Below the pieces are notes generated by a model, which was not told the DNA's origin, did no database searches, and was given only the letters and a program-made list of their open reading frames with translations. A DNA stretch of 7,383 bases from an archaeon (lineage in GTDB: Archaea > Asgardarchaeota > Hermodarchaeia > Hermodarchaeales > Hermodarchaeaceae): positions 1 to 7,383 of the forward strand of contig JABXGX010000048.1 of assembly GCA_016550405.1 (NCBI GenBank), read 5' to 3'. The position numbers and the translations under genes are program-made. Below, piece after piece: positions 6,330 to 7,383 of the stretch (its first letter is position 1; every line of letters begins with the position of its first letter).

Positions 6330-7383
6330 ATGGCTACAAAGAGCGCCCCACAGCGAATCGGACCACTTTTAGCTCCCTCCTCCATTGTTCTAATTGGCGC
6401 TAGTGATAACCCTCTCTCCTTTGGTTTCCAGGTGGCTCGCTCCCTTATCCGCGATTTTAAAGGGGCGGTCCATTATGTTAACCCGACTGAAGCCCGGGTT
6501 CTTGGATATCCAACCTTTGCGACCATCAATGAGGTTCCGGAGGGACCCCATCTTTGGATCATCGCTTCACCTACAAGAGATTTTGCAGAAACGATTCGAG
6601 TCATTGGGACACGCCAACCTACGGGAATCCTTTTACTCTTTGAACTCTCATCCCCCGATTTCGATGCAGCTCGAAAAGCCATTGCAAAGTTATCAACACC
6701 AGTAATTGGTCCCCGCAGTGCAGGCTTCTATAGGTCCTCAACAAATATCGACATGATACCACTGCCAAGCGAAGTCCTCCCACGCCCCCGTGATGGAGCA
6801 ACAGGCGTGATTACGGACAACCGCGATGTGGCATATGGCTTACTCGAACAAGTCACCAAATATCGATGTGGAGTATCGCTTTTCATTGATCTTGGCGAAA
6901 CGTTTGGAACCACTGAAACAGACATACTCACTTTCCTTACCCAGGATACCGCAACTCGCGTGATTCTCCTAGGGGCAGGACAGATTACGAATCTAACTAA
7001 ATTCCAAACAGCAGTACGAAAAGCCCACCGTGCCAAGAAACCAATCATTATTTCCTTATGGCCCCGATATATCACAAGCCAACTTGGGTTACACCGACGA
7101 ACCGGGAAAACTGTCCAACCTCTAACCGCGGCGCTAGCAAAAAAGCACAAACTCATGGTTACTTCATCCTGGGGACGTGCTGTCGATTTAGCCCTCCTCT
7201 GTCAACACCAGCCTCTCCCTGAAGGGAAAGGTGTTGTCGCAATCTCGAACTTTGGGGCATATTGTGTATATGCCGCAAGTGCTCTTCATGAGTCATCAAT
7301 GGAGCTTGTAAAGCTGCTCCCTGACACGATTGCTGCTCTCAAAGAAAATCTCCCACCTTATTGCCGCAACGATAATCCCATCG
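6330..7383 (+). CDS. CoA-binding protein of the NDP-forming acyl-CoA synthetase family (3' partial)
   Basis: The ATG at 6330 opens a frame with no stop up to the window edge, 351 complete codons; an in-frame TAA at 6315-6317 and GGTG at 6320-6323 support the start. Family members convert acyl-CoA, ADP and phosphate into acid, ATP and CoA (or the reverse), passing phosphate through a histidine. Seen here: a Rossmann CoA-binding domain with 'SSIVLIGASDNP' (residues 18-28), 'VHYVNPTEARVLGYP' (47-61), 'VIGPRSAGF' (125-133), then two succinyl-CoA-ligase-like flavodoxin domains with 'TRVILLGAG' (209-217), 'KKPIIISL' (236-243) and 'GVVAISNFGAY' (301-311). H255 in 'LHRRTG' sits where the phosphohistidine of the family is expected. 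Several motifs deviate: GPN became GPR, 'SQSGA' is replaced near 'TDNRD', 'TN.GG' became 'SNFGA' and 'SHTG' is not intact. It is therefore a divergent member, perhaps with altered specificity or no activity. Whether an ATP-grasp part is fused or separate lies beyond the window. Confidence 0.85.
   Translation, partial: MATKSAPQRIGPLLAPSSIVLIGASDNPLSFGFQVARSLIRDFKGAVHYVNPTEARVLGYPTFATINEVPEGPHLWIIASPTRDFAETIRVIGTRQPTGILLLFELSSPDFDAARKAIAKLSTPVIGPRSAGFYRSSTNIDMIPLPSEVLPRPRDGATGVITDNRDVAYGLLEQVTKYRCGVSLFIDLGETFGTTETDILTFLTQDTATRVILLGAGQITNLTKFQTAVRKAHRAKKPIIISLWPRYITSQLGLHRRTGKTVQPLTAALAKKHKLMVTSSWGRAVDLALLCQHQPLPEGKGVVAISNFGAYCVYAASALHESSMELVKLLPDTIAALKENLPPYCRNDNPI

Noticed and set aside
6394..6705. 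103-codon plus-strand open frame in another phase
   Set aside because: It overlaps the CoA-binding domain frame that starts at 6330 and carries no recognisable motif; the 6330 frame explains this DNA.
6728..7156. 142-codon minus-strand open frame
   Set aside because: It is antisense to the CoA-binding gene, whose plus-strand frame has recognisable domains along the whole stretch.

Overview
The window most resembles a fragment of an archaeal genome, probably from the Asgard group. The main reason is the first gene. It encodes a very long surface protein built from tandem modules of about 100 residues with recurring 'PWG' motifs, then one membrane helix, a basic juxtamembrane stretch and a charged cytoplasmic tail. 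I know this architecture from uncharacterised Asgard proteins. A CoA-binding protein of the ADP-forming acyl-CoA synthetase family and a homocitrate-synthase-type remnant also suit an archaeon. The assignment rests on sequence style, not on a marker gene.

Layout. Positions 1-4332 (+) hold the surface protein; its 5' end lies outside the window. A spacer follows, with a possible six-codon leader ORF. Next comes a probable two-gene operon on the + strand: a nitroreductase-family flavoprotein (4445-5212), then, 17 bases later and behind a clear GAGGAG ribosome binding site, an unrecognised 180-residue protein with four cysteines (5230-5772). Positions 5792-6178 (-) carry a decayed C-terminal piece of a homocitrate/2-isopropylmalate synthase family gene. 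It is broken by an in-frame TAG and cut off from its catalytic barrel. From 6330 to the window edge (+) runs an open frame for a divergent CoA-binding subunit of the NDP-forming acyl-CoA synthetase type.

The genes do not form an obvious single pathway. The surface protein stands apart from the two small operon genes, which may share a redox or small-molecule role. The CoA-binding gene is separated from them by the opposite-strand remnant. I see no tRNA, rRNA, CRISPR array, insertion sequence or origin. The points most worth a second look are the modular surface protein and its tail, the synthase remnant, the unusual motif set of the CoA-binding protein, and the unknown cysteine protein paired with the nitroreductase.
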